The notes below the pieces were generated by a model. It did not search any database. It saw only the letters and a program-made list of their open reading frames with translations, and had not been told where the DNA came from. A stretch of 5,513 nt of DNA from Clostridiales bacterium. GTDB lineage: Bacteria; Bacillota; Clostridia; Oscillospirales; Oscillospiraceae. The stretch's first letter is position 1. Each line of letters begins with the position of its first letter. Shown in pieces: positions 4,867 through 5,513 of this stretch. A program made the translations under genes and the position numbers. The stretch is taken from assembly GCA_019422005.1 (NCBI GenBank), contig JAHZEF010000140.1:1-5513 (forward strand), read 5' to 3'.

Positions 4867-5513
4867 ATGACATTTGCAACCAAATTGCTGCGGCTGCAGC
4901 TGGAACTGCTGAAGCCGTTTACGACGGGATGCTCCATTGAAACGGCCAGAAAATGGCAGGAACGCCTGGGAGAGCTGATGGCGTGGCAGCACCGGGCGGA
5001 TGTGGAATACCGGGAGGAAGCGGCAGGCGGGATCCCGGGGCTGTGGGCGGCGCCGAAAGAAGCGGCGCGCGGCGGCGTGATCCTGTACCTCCACGGCGGC
5101 GGCTATGTGGGAGGGGATCTGGAATATGCGCGGGGGTTTGCAGCGGCGCTGGCGGCCGGAACGCGGCGCAGCGTATTCTGTATTGCCTACCGCCTGGCGC
5201 CGGAGTTCCCATTCCCGGCAGCATTGGAAGATGCGCTGGAAGCGTACCGCCATCTGCTGCGCAGCGGATTTTCCGCAGGGCAGGTTGTACTGGCGGGGGA
5301 GTCGGCGGGAGGCGGGCTGATTTACTGCCTGTGTTTGCGCCTGAAGGAGCTTGGGATGCCGCTGCCGGCCGGCCTGATTGCGATTTCTCCCTGGAGTGAC
5401 CTGACCGAGTCCGGCGCCTCCTATGAGGCCAACCGGGAGGCGGATCCCTCCATGACCAGGGAGCGGCTGCGCTACTATGCCGCATGCTGCACCGACGAGC
5501 CGGCCCAGCCGAG
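4867..5513 (+). CDS. Alpha/beta hydrolase, HSL (hormone-sensitive lipase) family, cut by the window edge
   Basis: 215 residues are visible with no stop before the right edge. HGGGY (76-80) is the oxyanion-hole motif of the HSL/alpha-beta hydrolase-3 family. G-E-S-A-G-G (144-149) is the nucleophile elbow with S146 catalytic. A-Y-R-L-A-P-E (107-113) and S-P-W-S-D-L (174-179) are further family signatures. The catalytic Asp and His would lie beyond the edge. Likely substrates are short-chain acyl esters; nothing in the window narrows this. The start is the ATG at 4867, with AGGAG (4854-4858) 8 nt before it. A mini-frame (ATG CGG GGA TGA) begins at 4859 and overlaps this start. No signal peptide, so probably cytoplasmic. 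It is divergent from cysK, with no evident functional link. Confidence 0.88.
   Translation, partial: MTFATKLLRLQLELLKPFTTGCSIETARKWQERLGELMAWQHRADVEYREEAAGGIPGLWAAPKEAARGGVILYLHGGGYVGGDLEYARGFAAALAAGTRRSVFCIAYRLAPEFPFPAALEDALEAYRHLLRSGFSAGQVVLAGESAGGGLIYCLCLRLKELGMPLPAGLIAISPWSDLTESGASYEANREADPSMTRERLRYYAACCTDEPAQP

Noticed and set aside
3661..5253. 530-codon minus-strand frame covering cysK with a 220-residue N-terminal extension
   Set aside because: The extension crosses the cysK RBS and its consensus promoter, is antisense to the hydrolase gene, and is Arg/Pro-rich low-complexity sequence typical of chance open frames in GC-rich DNA.
4953..5399. 148-codon plus-strand frame within the hydrolase region
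   Set aside because: The frame offset from it, starting at 4867, carries HGGGY and GESAGG motifs; this one is Gly/Arg-rich shadow sequence.
1..5513. tRNA, rRNA, CRISPR array or IS terminal repeats
   Set aside because: I looked for cloverleaf-like arms, regularly spaced direct repeats and transposase motifs and saw none that hold up.

Overview
The window looks like part of a Firmicutes (Clostridia-type, probably gut) genome. Shine-Dalgarno sites are strong and purine-rich at 5-9 nt spacing, promoters are sigma-A-like, and the core genes in the right half are GC-rich. The left ~2.1 kb is visibly more AT-rich and carries a mobile-element immunity module. This points to a foreign insertion, or the remains of one, next to ordinary chromosomal genes.

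Left part (1-2100). A minus-strand operon runs repressor (HTH_XRE, 124 aa) -> ImmA/IrrE-type metallopeptidase (139 aa) -> ~140 nt spacer -> Cys-rich zinc-ribbon protein (70 aa) -> DUF2085 membrane protein (116 aa). The last two overlap by ATGA, and the first two overlap by 8 nt. Diverging from the repressor is a Cro-like regulator. The ~200 bp between them holds two well-formed opposing promoters and at least four copies of a TCCGTAC-type operator, one pair being a perfect 9-bp inverted repeat. This is the lysogeny/ICE switch layout known from ICEBs1 ImmR-ImmA. The repressor has no peptidase domain of its own, so de-repression would be expected to depend on the ImmA-like protease. No integrase, att site or structural genes are visible, so the element is either decayed or continues to the left of the window.

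Middle (2057-2607). The Cro-like frame runs past its domain, through a 16-bp hairpin and into antisense sequence. On the minus strand here are what appear to be remains of a second element: a small ORF with a good RBS that stops at an internal TAG just before the hairpin, and upstream of it protein-like sequence split over two frames. I read this as a deletion or recombination scar between elements.

Right part (2608-5513). A plus-strand gene encodes an unrecognised, mainly helical 287-aa protein. It converges on cysK (O-acetylserine sulfhydrylase, minus strand), with a 16-bp perfect hairpin between them. cysK has a fully consensus sigma-A promoter and a leader of only ~43 nt. Divergent from cysK, an HSL-family alpha/beta hydrolase starts at 4867 and runs off the right edge.
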